The notes under the pieces are model-generated. The model did no database searches and was not told the origin of the DNA. It worked only from the letters and a program-made list of their open reading frames with translations. From Grammothele lineata (taxonomy: Eukaryota; Basidiomycota; Agaricomycetes; Polyporales; Polyporaceae): 64,000 bases of DNA. The translations under genes were made by a program, and so were the position numbers. The stretch's first letter is position 1. Every line of letters begins with the position of its first letter. The DNA is taken from the NCBI GenBank assembly GCA_002150815.3, contig NDFF03000033.1:62001-126000 (forward strand). The letters are read 5' to 3'. Of this stretch, positions 1 through 11,126 are shown one piece after another.

Positions 1-1534
1 TGTGATAGATACGATATCAACTTTTCGACAAACCTGTTGAGATCGGCCAAGAACGACCGCACGAACAAACGGAAGTTGGGATCTCGCCTTCAGCAGCAGT
101 TCTACCAGAGTATTTGCCACAAGCCTATCCTGCACTGAATTGAAATCAAGGCTCAAACGTTATGTCGCTATGCATAAGATAGTCTTACCGAGGACAATGC
201 CACGGAATTGGTCCCCGTAATTGGCACAAGGCTTAATAATTTGTATCAGTCTTGCCATCTTCGAGGACACGTTCAACGTTGGCGAATTCGTGTCAGCGTC
301 CAGCTGCTCCGAAAGGCTGGATTCCGTAAGGACATCTAGATTTACTAGTAGTATGTCGTTAGACCCTTCGTGCACGTTAGAAGCTGCCACTGATACACCG
401 CGCCAATACAGTTTCGCCGCAAGGGGCCCTAACTGCTTGAAGACGCGGCTCGCACGGCGGAAGTGTCGAGGATAAAGGAGTTTCCCTGTCGGATCGATTT
501 TTCGCAGGTTTGAAGATAAAGGTGGTTCGCCCTGCGGATACACGTCATACTCGACAACGAGCTCTTTCGGCGCAAACCAGGAGTCAACGGTTTGAGTAGC
601 TAGGAAGAGCGTGCGAGCGTGAAGGGATGTTTCCAGCCACTGCACGTCGAGAGATGGCCAACGGTCCGGTGTACACATCAAAGTAGCGAGGACGCGCGGC
701 GGATCGGATAGTTTGTTGTAATAATCCGTCATTACACGCAAAATAGGGTGGGGAGTGACCATGGGCACCACTCGTTGGGTGTCGCTGATGACGATGAGAT
801 GAGCCTGAGAGAGTTGAACGTTTCCGTCGGCGAGAGAATCTAGCAGCATCTGGTGCAGTTAGGACATGCAACTTTTCGTATTCTATGAGGCTTACATTGG
901 CCGTTACGACGATGACGTCGTTATATATGATGCTCGGCCATTGATTAGAGCTGGCGGCATGCATTGCAACAGTGTATGACCCAACAGTGAAATCCATGTC
1001 CTCCAGCTCCGCTGCGTAACGACCTATTGACTGGTTGTCGCTAAACAAACAGCTAAGCGATCTTTCTTTGAGCTACAACAGGAGTTGATATTCTCGACAT
1101 ACTCGACGACGAATAAAATCACGCGGTGGCTGCTGCTTGGTGCCGTGGTTTGCTGCGCCACTACAGATTGGCCTAGGGCCATCTTGAGCAGATTCTGCCT
1201 CGCTGCAAGCATGTTTAGACACGTGGCTACACATGCCGCAGATACGAGGCGCACCTTGAGGACCCTCGACCACAGTGATCACTGGAATGCTACCAATTAG
1301 TACTATCGCAGTAAGCATACTACGCGAATTACCATTCCCATTGGTAAGTTCCGAGAAGACAACATCCGCACTGGTCGTCGGACGAGGCAAATCATTGGAC
1401 AATGGCGAAAGTGTTATCCTACGTTTCTTGTGAAGGCGGTCACTATCTTGGGGAGATTCTCCTGAAGGGCTACTCCTGCGAGTGTAACCAGTTGAATTGG
1501 CCTTTTCCGATGCTTTCTTCCACAAATTCAACAT
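1..1534 (-). CDS. Dicer-like protein, N-terminal helicase part (gene runs off the left edge)
   Basis: Dicers cut double-stranded RNA in RNA silencing; only the DExD/H helicase half lies here. Start is the ATG at 1534, followed by a low-complexity leader of about 90 residues. Recognisable blocks in order: the motif Ia neighbourhood RVILFVVD-CLFSDNQSIGRY (about 1100-1010), NDVIVVTANVSL (about 930-890), a motif II region ending in HPILRVMTDYY (about 790-710), KELVVEYD and LGPLAAKLYWRG (about 560-400), QFRGIV (about 215) and, after an intron, PFVRAVVLGRS (about 75-40), which matches the start of helicase domain 2. The ATPase signatures are gone: the P-loop position reads EGPQGAPR, the DECH box reads ISDTQ, and the TAS motif reads LMCT. 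Frames stay open over long exons, so this may be a diverged paralogue with a dead helicase rather than a recent pseudogene. One frame change near 1150-1230 is unresolved. RNase III domains would lie outside the window. Confidence 0.72.
1282..1320 (-). other. probable 39-nt in-frame intron in the Dicer-like gene
   Basis: It starts GTATGC, contains TACTAAT and ends CCAG. The length is a multiple of three and it has no in-frame stop, so it reads through as 13 residues if retained. Removal joins the leader to MITVVEGPQGAPR, the P-loop region. Confidence 0.5.
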
Positions 1535-2084
1535 GGTACGGGTTCGCCAGAGTGTTTCAGCTAAACCCTAATGTAATAGACACTTGCAGTCGTCGTCGTT
1601 ACTGATCTTCTGACATACGCTAGACAACAAAACATCAAGATCAATTGACATACTAATAGAAGTACTAGATACATACTTCACACCCTCCTATGTTATGAGC
1701 TTACGTTGTGTGCCTAAAGTGACGAGAGGTTCCAATGCGTTGTGAGAGTTGTGGCTGAATCCGATGGCGGATAGGCGCCGCTGTACACGCACATACGTGC
1801 CATGGGCGCTTGCAAATTGTGCTTAAACTCAGATCTTCGGAACTAGCTCCGCGCTACCACCGAGAGTCATGAGCGACAAGGCCGCCATCCGATAAATCTT
1901 TCGTGACGAGGGAAAAGAAAGCGAATAGTATCTTCTGACAACAAAACGGTAGGCAGGAAGTGAGCAGCGAGTATGATTAATCTAGTACAGTCGCGAGTCT
2001 ATGGTCTGAAAATGTACGTGAGGCATGGGGTAAGGTACTTGAAGTAGACTAAAGGCTTGACGATCATGATATGGAAGACCATTG
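1535..2084. other. intergenic, tandem minus-strand genes
   Basis: 550 bases between the Dicer-like start and the end of the release-factor gene. I see no coding signal, repeat or RNA gene here. It should hold the Dicer promoter and the MRF1 3' end. Confidence 0.5.
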
Positions 2085-3610
2085 CTAAAGATCGTAGTCC
2101 TCCGCCAAGACCGCCTCCAACAGCTCATCGTGGTGTCGCTGTTGAAGGGCCTCGATGAAGTCTGATAACCTGTCTCCATCCATGACCACAGGTAGATTCT
2201 TTACGGACATACCAAGCCTGTGATCTGTCACCCGATCCTGCGAAATGCGTGAGAGCGGATCATAACACAAGAACAAATGAGATTAACTTGTGCATAGTTA
2301 TATGTCCTTATCTTCTCGCTCCGGTCGACGCTTCCTACGAGGTCACGGCGCATGTCTCGTTTCTCAATCATCTCCTGAGCCAGCTTCCTTTCCATCAGGC
2401 GGGCCCTTAGTACTTGAAATGCTCTCCGCCGGTTCTAGGGGCTCTTTAGAATCGAATATAAATGACATCGGGGGTGTGGCTCACTTGATGTTGGCTCCGC
2501 TCGTCTTGCATGGAGACGGTGATACCGGTGGGTAGATGTGTCAAGCGTACGGCTGACTCAGTTTTGTTGACATGCTTAAATAGCGTGTTAGTTAAGGACA
2601 ACGAGCATAGAAAATCTGGAACAAGACGAACGCACTTGTCCACCAGCCCCTCTGGAACGCATAACCTCAATCCTGATCTCATCCATAGTGAACAGATCCA
2701 AAGCGCCGGAACTGTTCTCTTCGACTGCCGGGAGTACCTTACCGAATGAACGAAGTTCAGTAGACGTCCCACCGACGACGTATAGGGAACACACCATAAC
2801 CCCAACTGTACTCGTGTGCACCCTACCTGCGGTCTCCGTCGCTGGAACCCGCTGCACGCGATGCACCCCGCTCTCCCACCGCAGTGCATCGTATGCACCA
2901 TTCCCTTGTACTTCCAGGATAGCATCCCTCAGGCCAGCGTTCTGGACTTCAGTACGGTCGAGTATTGTTGCGTTCCATCCTAACGCCCGAGCTGCGCCGA
3001 TGTACATTTTGACTAGGTCTTGAACAAAAAGCGTAGACTCCATACCGCCAACGCCCGCTCGTAGCTCAATGATGGCGCTTAAGAGAGCAGTATCAGAGGG
3101 AGGGATGAGAAGGGTGGGGAAGGTTGATTCGAGTAGCTTGGCAATGGTGTCTGAGAGGGTCGCATACTCCTCTTCAGCCATGTGTTTCATGATTGGGTCC
3201 GGATCGTTCAGAAGTGAACGTGTTTCCTCTAATGACTACTGTTGAGGTGAGATCAGACATTGTCTACATTCTAGATGGTGCCACGGACCTGCTTAGCTCG
3301 GTTCCATCTTGCCCAAGCGTCGTAAAGAGGCTCCAATTCGCTGACCTTCCTGGCACGCCTGACATCCTCCTCTGACATAGCATCATGTGAAATCTACCTC
3401 TTCTCAGCTTAGAGGAACAGTTGAGATGAAATCACACCGTACCTCGGCTTGCAGGCGGTCGCGTTCCGCTACCTTCCGTCTGACAGCCCGTACGATGGGG
3501 GAATACTCAATCTTCGGGGAGTATGCGACATGTTGCTGCGCTACGCGAAGGATGTTGCTAGTGCTATATGACCTCTGGTGTCGAAAATGGAGGAACACAG
3601 ACCGGAACAT
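2085..3610 (-). CDS. MRF1: mitochondrial peptide chain release factor 1
   Basis: Class I release factor that recognises stop codons and triggers hydrolysis of peptidyl-tRNA on mitochondrial ribosomes. Start is the ATG at 3610 ([19 protein letters not shown]), a basic, Ser-rich leader typical of matrix import. Following exons give [14 protein letters not shown] and [20 protein letters not shown], then the PCRF domain ([39 protein letters not shown]) and the catalytic GGQ motif in MRSRGAGGQ near 2640. The GGQ is followed at once by an intron (GTGCGT...TAACTAAC...AAG) and then [18 protein letters not shown]. The tail [20 protein letters not shown] ends at 2085. Prokaryote-type RF1 (RVTDHR) rather than RF2. 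About 400 residues after splicing, normal for the family. The gene lies head-to-head with the next, plus-strand gene. Confidence 0.93.
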
Positions 3611-3768
3611 AGAAGGCAAAGGGAGTATGGTTCGGCACTCTGTGAGACCCTGGTTCGAACACTCGGTGAAGTGGCACAGTGGAAGTCCGGTGTTTGCGGG
3701 CCGATCCGGGAGACGCAAGAGACGCCTACGCAGTAACCGCCTTGACTGCGGGCCCTTCGAGAACTCCC

Positions 3769-5513
3769 ATGTCACCGCTCACGCGTACTGCTCGCATTGC
3801 TATAGCCCACCTTCCTGCTGTCAGGCCAGTCCCTAGTCATCTCGGATGCTGTGGCTGCCTGTTACATGCCTGCAGTCCTCCGTGGGCACAAAAGCAAGAC
3901 GTGGAACCCAAGTCTGAGCGAACCCCGTATACCATTTCCGCCCCTGTCCCATCGCAATAAGATGTTCAACAACGCACCCATAATTACTGAGATCTCCAAG
4001 CAAATGCAAGATCAGGATCAGCTATGCTTGCCTTGCAAGGGAGCACCCCGCGAGCGGACACGTTTGGATCCTTGCCTCCCTGCCCGGCTTCCTTCGACTG
4101 GTGAGCGTATGGAGTTACCCCTCAGGATTGTTGCCAACATAACCCTAGCGTTCGTCCAGCGTGAAGCAAGTGGTGCTGCGCCAAGGGCAGTTGAGGCAGA
4201 ACTGAAACGACAGCGCAAGGCACTGGAGGTGTCTACGGCCAGCGAGAAGGAAGAGGAAGTACCCACGCCTTCCCCCGAGCCTCCTAGTCCTTCCGAGACG
4301 AGTCCACGAACAAGGAAGATATCTTTGTTAAATATGATTCCATCTGCTCTGTACGCCGCTAGGAGTCTGCAAGAGTCATCGAGGAAGAATGGCAATCTCC
4401 CTTGGAAAGCCCCTGAGGTTTGTCAATCGATTTGGTACCTGTTCCCTGCTAATGCTCGGAGGAACATTAGCCGTTTGAGATTCTGCGAGCAATAGAGAGG
4501 AAGGACATAATGTTTCTGATGGAGGTTCGAGACAGGTCATTCGAAGTGATTATTCCCTCGCATTACACTCTAGTCGCTCTAGGTTGACCTGCCTCTCCAG
4601 AGCCTGATCAAGAAATCTGGTGACGTGACACCCCTCATCCATGCTATGCGGATAGAATCTACGGACATGGCCATCGTCCTTCTTGGTGCATTTTCTAGGT
4701 ATATCAATAACCTCCAAGACGAAGATTTTGAGAAACCCGAGACGAAGAAAATGCTGAAGATGCTAAGTGCGATCCTTTCCAAGTCATAGGAATGACGTCC
4801 ACTCATTTCCGTCCCCTAGGGGTGAATTTGAAGATAGCTATCGACTATGGCTTGCAGAAGTCGCAGAAGGATCTCATGGCTTCGTTCTTACAAACACTCA
4901 TTATGAGCGAAGGTGATTCCTGGATTTCCCTCCAAACCGGTGACATCGCAATAGCTCTGCGTATGGGCACCGAGGGGCAGCCGGTGCATAACGCCGCGGC
5001 GGCGGTCCGGAGCTTTGCTACCCGAAATCTAGGCAAGGCGGACTTCATTGCGTCTCTCGAAGACTAGTGAGTAGCCCCAACTACCATCAAGCCGCGCCTG
5101 TACCGATTCAGACTCCAGCGTGGCAAACGCAACGGCCGACCTTGTCATGATGGCCGCTTGGTCAAACGTGCTGCAATACGTGAAAGACGATCCTCTCCCA
5201 GTATGCTCCTTCACTTCCACTTCATCATGCCGTGCTGAGTGATGCGATCAGATATATTACTTTGCTAGGGATGACAGGGTCTACAGGGCTTTCATCGAAA
5301 GGGTGGATCGGCACGCAGCTGTCATTCGGACGAAAGCTGGCCGGCGGTTGCGCTGGCAGCTCGACGCGTTACGGAGACATTTGGAAGGGCGGACGAAGAC
5401 ATATCGAGTGAGTGTGTACTTAGGTGACATTCTACTGATTTACTCACCCTGGCCCTTCATAGAGTAAAGTCGAGTCTTTGGCGAGTGAACTTGACGAAGG
5501 ACAGGGACATTGA
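3769..5513 (+). CDS. conserved basidiomycete protein of unknown function
   Basis: Intron-dense gene. The first exon beginning at 3769 (MSPLTRTARIAIAHLPAVR) is tentative, and its join to the next exon (about 3960-4419) was not resolved; an upstream ATG at 3627 is an alternative. From about 4090 the model is firm: an alpha-helical protein with GNLPWKAPE, then (intron 4420-4472) PFEILRAIERKDIMFLMEVR, (intron 4546-4582) VDLPLQSLIKKSGDVTPLIH, RVNLKIAIDYGLQKSQKDLM, LGKADFIASLEDY, ANATADLVMMAAWSNVLQYV and YYFARDDRVYRAF, ending SKVESLASELDEGQGH. An acidic, Pro/Ser-rich linker lies at 4230-4320. No catalytic motif, signal peptide or membrane segment is visible. Similar proteins are familiar from other basidiomycetes but carry no named function. 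Confidence 0.7.
4546..4582 (+). other. 37-nt intron
   Basis: Removing GTGATT...CTCTAG joins DRSFE to VDLPLQSLIKK in frame. This is among the shortest introns seen here; no good branch point is visible. Confidence 0.5.
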
Positions 5514-5893
5514 ACTGATAACAAGTCATCCTGTGTGAGGTATAATGTACTAATATGTACTAACAGTTTTCCCACATGGCTCCTCCGCACATATCCTTCC
5601 CTCCCTTGCTCATACAAGGTACCCTACGGGTCAAAAACTCAGCCCGCTTAGTGGTGTATTCCTGAGCAGACAGCAACCCCATGGCACGACTAAGGTCGCT
5701 GGAGATTTAGGATCTCCCTAGTGCTTGTAGAAGGTGCCGTCCGTGTCCAACAACACAACACGTTCTACGGCGTATTATCGAGCACACAATCATAGAAATA
5801 GTGTCTCGAAAAGCTTCGTACGAGCAATCAGGGTTGTAGCTATTATAGTACTGGGAAATTTCTTCGAGATGATGTAAGGGTGTGTGTCTGTGC
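5514..5893. other. intergenic between convergent genes
   Basis: 380 bases, both flanking genes ending here. No gene or repeat is seen. Confidence 0.5.
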
Positions 5894-6710
5894 TCTACGG
5901 CATCAACTTAAGACCGTTCCACCAACTGTACCCTGCAACAGCTGCGAGGCTCAGGACTGAGGGTAGTAGGTTTAGCTGTAGAATAGCATAAATCCACGCA
6001 GTTGCAAGAGGAGGACTCTATGACGAATGAGTGTGCCTAGAGACAAGACATTTCAAGTTGCGTGTACGCACCTGCTTCATCACGACTAGCCAATTTCCCC
6101 GGTTCAACAGCCATACGAGGCGTACTCCAGCCCCGCACCCGACCACGAAGAACGTAGTCTGCATCATGGGATGAAGTTTATACCTATTAGCTGAACACAC
6201 ATGAATATCAGCCCACTCAGAATGGAAAAGTACTATTCACTGTAGAATACGAAGACGGATATGACTTCGATCTGTCATCAGTTTCAGAGACATACGGCCG
6301 GGTTATTCAGGCGTACGGGGAACCCCTGGAAGCATCCTATCCAAGATCTCGCGGTATTCGGGCTCCCTCCCGTACTGGTAATGCACAAGACTAGACGAGG
6401 TGGTAAGGATTCAGGAGCTAGAATGACTGGATAAGAACGCTTACATTTCCATCATTAGGAGCATAAAAGACATGGGGATAATGAGCATAATTGCATTGAA
6501 TACCTCCTCAGCAAATGGAGAGAGGCCGTCGCCCTCGTCCTCTTCCCTATGCGGAGCGTCGGAGGCAGTGGGTGGTTCTTTCTCAATCCGCTGGAGTAGG
6601 CCACTCTCCTTGATGATCCGCCATTGCTCTGCCTCTGGAATATTCACAAGAGGCCCTTTCGGTTCCGCCGGAAGTCGAGGGTTGGATTTTCGGGTCCTTC
6701 TATTACTCAT
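5894..6710 (-). CDS. small membrane protein, DUF7719-like
   Basis: Start at 6710 (MSNRRTRKSNPRLPAEPKGP). A hydrophilic leader contains IPEAEQWRIIKESGLL, then an acidic stretch and a first hydrophobic helix (EVFNAIMLIIPMSFMLLMME). Later exons give HYQYGREPEYREILDRMLPG, then ANRYKLHPMMQTTFFVVGCG with VRLVWLLNRGNWLVVMKQ, and finally ATAWIYAILQLNLLPSVLSL with a last hydrophobic stretch ending NGLKLMP at 5894. Four membrane segments fit. The order of a helix, QYGxE and a P-M-LP motif fits a fungal membrane family I know as DUF7719; the number is from memory. Localisation and role are unknown. Confidence 0.75.
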
Positions 6711-7020
6711 AGGGTGTGCAGTCGCGGCAGAGATGAGTGGAGAGATGAGGAAGGTGTGTCAGTCCGTTCAAGTTCACCGTGACAGAGCGCAGGCGCTTGC
6801 GTCATAACCTTACGGACTGTTCGGGCCGGACCCAAGAAAACTGACGTACTGTACCCAAGTGGCGGCCAACCCATTATCGCTACTATACACGCTCTTCGGG
6901 GACGACTCCCGGGGCCCTGCCTCGCCTTTCTCTTGCGCTGTACTGCCCGCTTCACAGCCTCTACATCTCCGCGCCAACTACTGTTTCGAGTCTTGTCTGA
7001 CACGCTGTTGTTCTTACAAG

Positions 7021-8186
7021 ATGTCAAACGAAGACCTACTCAAACTCCTTGAGGCTCACGGGAACCAGTTCATGCAGTCTTTCGACACAACTGTAACTAT
7101 AGGAAAGCGCAAAGAAAGGCCTACTATAGAAGCAGGCGGGTTTACCAAAAAGAAGCGCGTGGAAGAAGCTGAGGACAGCGATGAGTGGGCGGGCATCATG
7201 TCGGATTCGGATATGTCTGAAGATGGAACTCCATCGGAACACGACGAAGGCGAGGACGACGGGTCCAAAGACAGTGCGCAGATCTGTTGTCTTGCTGGTC
7301 GAAGTAACCTCATCTCTGGTTACAGAGGACGATGGCTTCGTGTATGAGAGCCATACGCCCCAGCCCCACGTTGTCGTGTTCTCCGAGAGTGGGACATCCG
7401 CCACGATCCAACGAGGATCCAAGTCTAGCTTCATGGTATGCAGATCATTGCTGGCATTAAATCCCACTTAGTTTGAGCTCATCCGTTCGAGTAGTCGTCC
7501 AAAGTTTCCAAGCTCACGCAAGACGTGGCCGTTCCTTCTGACAAAAAGACGAACGCCATCGAAGACGAAGAAGACCATCTGTTAGTGCTTTCTTTCACCA
7601 TGTCCGATCTCGAGGCAATCTGTCGCCTAAATCGTACCCATAGAACGAATGCGCAGAATGATGCACTTTTGCATCGCCTGGTACACACGCAGCTGCTGTC
7701 TGGTTCACTGAATCCCGATCTCGACCTAACGCCAGCTCAGCGCAAAAAGGCTCTGGCCGGGCGCGTGTTAGAGGCTGCAGGCAAAGCCAAGCTCGGGAAA
7801 GGCGAGGCTGCCGTGCGGCAGGCGGAGCGGAACCGTGCGGCGAAGCATGTCCGCGATGGGCTGTTTGAGAAGCAGGAGGAACGGCGAAAGAAGGAGCTAG
7901 AGGAGGTGCGTCTGTATCCCCTCCGCGACATGTGCCAGCCTCACCGTAAGCTTGTTCTGATCAGGCGAAGCAATTGGGGGTCTACCACCCTACGTTGAAA
8001 TCGTTATACGATGCTTCTTCGGATTCGAAGCCGAATCGGAGGAGAGAACGAGGGATGAAAATGGGTGTTGGTTCCTTCAAGGGTGGTATGCTTCGATTGA
8101 GCCGAAATGAAATAAGCACCGTGGAAGGACCGAAATCAGGTCTAGGTAGGGAAAGGGGAGGACATAGGAGAGGGAGAAAGAAGTGA
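7021..8186 (+). CDS. FAF1/C1orf131-type (DUF4602) small-subunit ribosome assembly protein
   Basis: Homologues such as yeast Faf1 act in the nucleolus in early 40S assembly as SSU-processome factors. Start at 7021 (MSNEDLLKLLEAHGNQFMQS). A basic and then acidic N-terminus is followed by an intron (GTGCGC...TTACAG, 52 nt) leading to DDGFVYESHTPQPHVVVFSE. After a second intron comes a long charged helix (residues KALAGRVLEAAGKAKLGKGE through EKQEERRKKELEE). The C-terminal signature is LGVYHPTLKSLYD and GVGSFKGGMLRLSRNEISTV, the FKGGMLRLS block being diagnostic for DUF4602. The Arg/Lys-rich end (GHRRGRKK) suits rRNA binding or nucleolar targeting. The 5' region overlaps a short pyrimidine-rich leader. 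Confidence 0.82.
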
Positions 8187-8476
8187 AGCATAGTGTGCAT
8201 AGAGGCGTGCTGGCATGTGTGCATAGCGAAGGGGGATGGCGTACGTGTATAATGGCATAGGCTGTTACAGTAAGCTTGATGGTATTTTACGTGACGAAGA
8301 AACGAGAGACACTAGAGGCGTCATCGGTACATGAAGACAGATGCGTCAAGCACGGTCTTTATGGCGATCGGCTCCCTTGAGAGGAGCCCCTACTAGAGTC
8401 GAACCGCGATTGAGAACTAGTACTGTTAGCTCGCAAGCAGACATGCGATGTGCGTTCTGATACACAAAGGACGGGC

Positions 8477-10435
8477 TCACTCTCTGCGATAGTCGCGGCG
8501 ATATGCAGGATCGCGCTCGTTCAGGGCGCGTTCTCGCCTTGAGCGACCGAGATGATCGTCATAGCGGGGGCTCGTCGCTCGAACTAACGTGTCAGAGCTA
8601 TGTCTGGGGCGCTCTATCAATGATCGCCGACACTGAGGCGTGCAGACACCGGCGAAACTGACCCGCTTCTGTCGCTTCGAGTGGCTCGGGGATCTACGAA
8701 ACCGATGTCTTCAGGTATAGAGCGAGGGCCGGCTCGCGCCCTAGACGGGCTGATATCACGATCAGCTCTTTAATCGCACTCACGAGTCCGCGATCATACG
8801 CACTGGTAATGAGGGTCCCTGATGTACGAGTCAGGAGCAACGTGTCCGCGTGACGAAGAATGAGGAGAACTGTGATGCGAGCTGTGGTGTGAGCCGTGGT
8901 GCGGTGATTCATGATGAGAGCCCTGTTGCGAGGAGTCATGGCGCGAACTGTGGAATGCGTCATGACGCGCCTCCTGGTGCATGCCGTGCTCCCTAAATGA
9001 AATCTTGAGTTGATCGTTCCGCTCCAGCGTGCAATGACGGAATTCACCTGCTGTCATAGGTCTGAGGAGTACGGTACGAGGAACGACCTCGGCGATGAGA
9101 GCGGCCGCTCTCGCTATGGTAGCTCGAGCCGGCGTACTCGTCGAGCGAACGGCTTCTAACAGAAACACGATCATCGTTAAATCCGGCCCTGCACATGTTA
9201 TACGTGTGTTCAATCCACGCCAGCCTTTACGCAGTAATGCCACAGTACTCTCACTCACCTGCAAATCTCGCGACCGTACTGGTCCTGGACGATGACCGGG
9301 CGCGGACGCCTAGGCGGGCGGTACCGACCACTGAAATCTCCGACCCTGTGAAAGGTGTGAATGAAGTTCTGGCTTCACATCACAAGAGCACCGGTGTCAG
9401 CACAAACATACCGGGTTAGTTCATGACCGTCTTCATCTTCGAAAATGACAGGCGCTCCGCTCGGAATAATGTAATACTTGTCCTTCTTCCCGTGCTTACC
9501 ATGCTCTACCACCACTACTACCGGTGGTTCCTCCTCTGGTTCAAGAGGCTTGTTCCAATACGCAGGGTGATCGCGTGATGGCTGAGAGTAAATCATTAGG
9601 CGGGACTATGACGCTGAAATATCCCATTGGTACATACTGTCATCCTGGGCGGTTCGCTGTGCTCCCGCATTCGCCGCTGATGGTGGTCGTGCCGGTGGTC
9701 GCGAGGGGGATATGTCACCGAGTGGTGCACGATATCAGGGCGAACGCCCTCAGGGGGCACGATGGGCGGGTTCGCGAGGACGACATGCGGCGCCCGCGCA
9801 TTGTTCACAGCCATCATGTGTGGCTGGCCCGCTGGGAGCGGTTGAGGCGCGTAAAACGGGGCGCCTTGTGCTGAGGGCACAGCCGACATAGTCGGAGCGT
9901 ACAAGTCTGGGCGGTCGGCGAAGGCGTTCCCAATCCGAGCAAGCGAGCTCTCGCGTTGTACGAGAGGGACACTGCTGTCGGATGGCGGATGGTGTAGTGG
10001 GTCCACGAAGAGGTTCTCAAAGGAGGAAGTGTCGTCAGTCGGGAGGAGGCCCGTGTGAGGCTGTTGCTCCTCAGGATAGTCTTCTACACTCGGTCGATAA
10101 TCACGGGGGTGGCGGTACGGGACGACCTAGCATGCAATGATAAGGATTGATTAGTTATAAGTAAGGGAAATCCAACAGACCTGTTCAGGCCGGGCGTAGT
10201 TCTGAGCCTTGGGAGTGTGAGCTCCACAAACAGCGTTGAAGAACAAGATAGAACGTACTTTTTTCAAGGATTTTCTGGGAAATACTTTACGCCAGGCAGA
10301 GCTAGGCTGAGTCTCGTGCTCTTCGTACCCATAGTCGTCCATGTAGCCATGGGGAGCACCATAGCCATCATACCCAGTATATCCTTGTGCGTGCTCCTTC
10401 GAGGAGCGACCAAGGCTAGGGAACAAACGCGGCAT
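8477..10435 (-). CDS. disordered His/Pro-rich protein conserved in basidiomycetes
   Basis: Start at 10435 (MPRLFPSLGRSSKEHAQGYT). Exons give a Tyr/Gly-rich head (YDGYGAPHGYMDDYGYEEHE), then RHPRDYRPSVEDYPEEQ, a Pro-rich middle (APFYAPQPLPAGQPHMMAVN), the conserved core KDKYYIIPSGAPVIFEDEDG with ELTR, and VGDFSGRYRPPRRPRPVIVQ followed by DQYGRE. The His/Ser-rich region (SHHESPHHGSHHSSHHSSPH) lies near 8850-8900. The end is rich in Arg (RRERALNERDPAYRRDYRRE, stop at 8477). The PVIFEDEDG and PVIVQDQYGRE segments look like two copies of one short motif. No enzyme domain. Exon joins between 8680 and 9140 are uncertain. A TATA-like TATATA lies at 10614-10619 on this strand. Confidence 0.6.
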
Positions 10436-11126
10436 CTCCGAGAAAATAGGGCGAAAGCGAAGAGTAGTGCGGAACGAATAGGTCAGCGGATCAGAGAAAC
10501 GAATGCCGGCATTCAACGTCGCCGGAGACTACGACGAAGGCTACGAAAGCGACGCGGGGGGTTGTCGGGTGAGATGGGTATCGGAAGCCATGCCAGGGGC
10601 CTGGCATGAGCATTATATACTGGGGCACCGAAAGCATGAGGTTACCGCGCATCGCTCGGAGACGCGGCGAAGTACCATCTCGCACCGTCACCTTCAGACA
10701 TACGCGTGCTTCTGTATATAGGCGTCCTCCGGGCGGGATATCACACAGGAGATAGGGAGCCAGACCACGTCAGGCTGGCATCATGTGTCTTGAGCCTGTG
10801 GGCGGTCGGGACGGAAGATATTCGCACGATGATGCGTGGAGGTGTCCAGATACACGACAACGCGGCTTCCCGCAGGTTTTGATACAAAATCCGTCGACTG
10901 CTCGTGCACACTTCCCCATGATCCTACTCGGCTTCTCGTGTGGCTTCGTCGATGCCTGGCACCGACCCGTCCTCGGTAATTCAAAACGAGGTCCGCTAGC
11001 GCTGCGCAATCGGAGCATGCATCGTTCTAGATGTGTGCCGGTGGACATGCGTCACAGAAATAGGACTCACCTGTCCCAAGGCGGCTGAATCTTGGGTCAT
11101 GAGGAGTGCATGCGGGTGGAGGGTTC
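10436..11126. other. intergenic, tandem minus-strand genes
   Basis: 690 bases. It contains the TATA-like sequence at 10614-10619 upstream of the His-rich gene. Open frames here on both strands look like chance. Confidence 0.45.

Noticed and set aside
3645..3680. GGTTCGAAC resembling a tRNA B box
   Set aside because: The flanks do not form a T-stem and no acceptor or D arm is present.
8369..8387. Hairpin GGCTCC-CTTGAGA-GGAGCC like a serine anticodon arm
   Set aside because: No A or B box at tRNA spacing. It may be a 3' end structure between convergent genes, which I cannot show.
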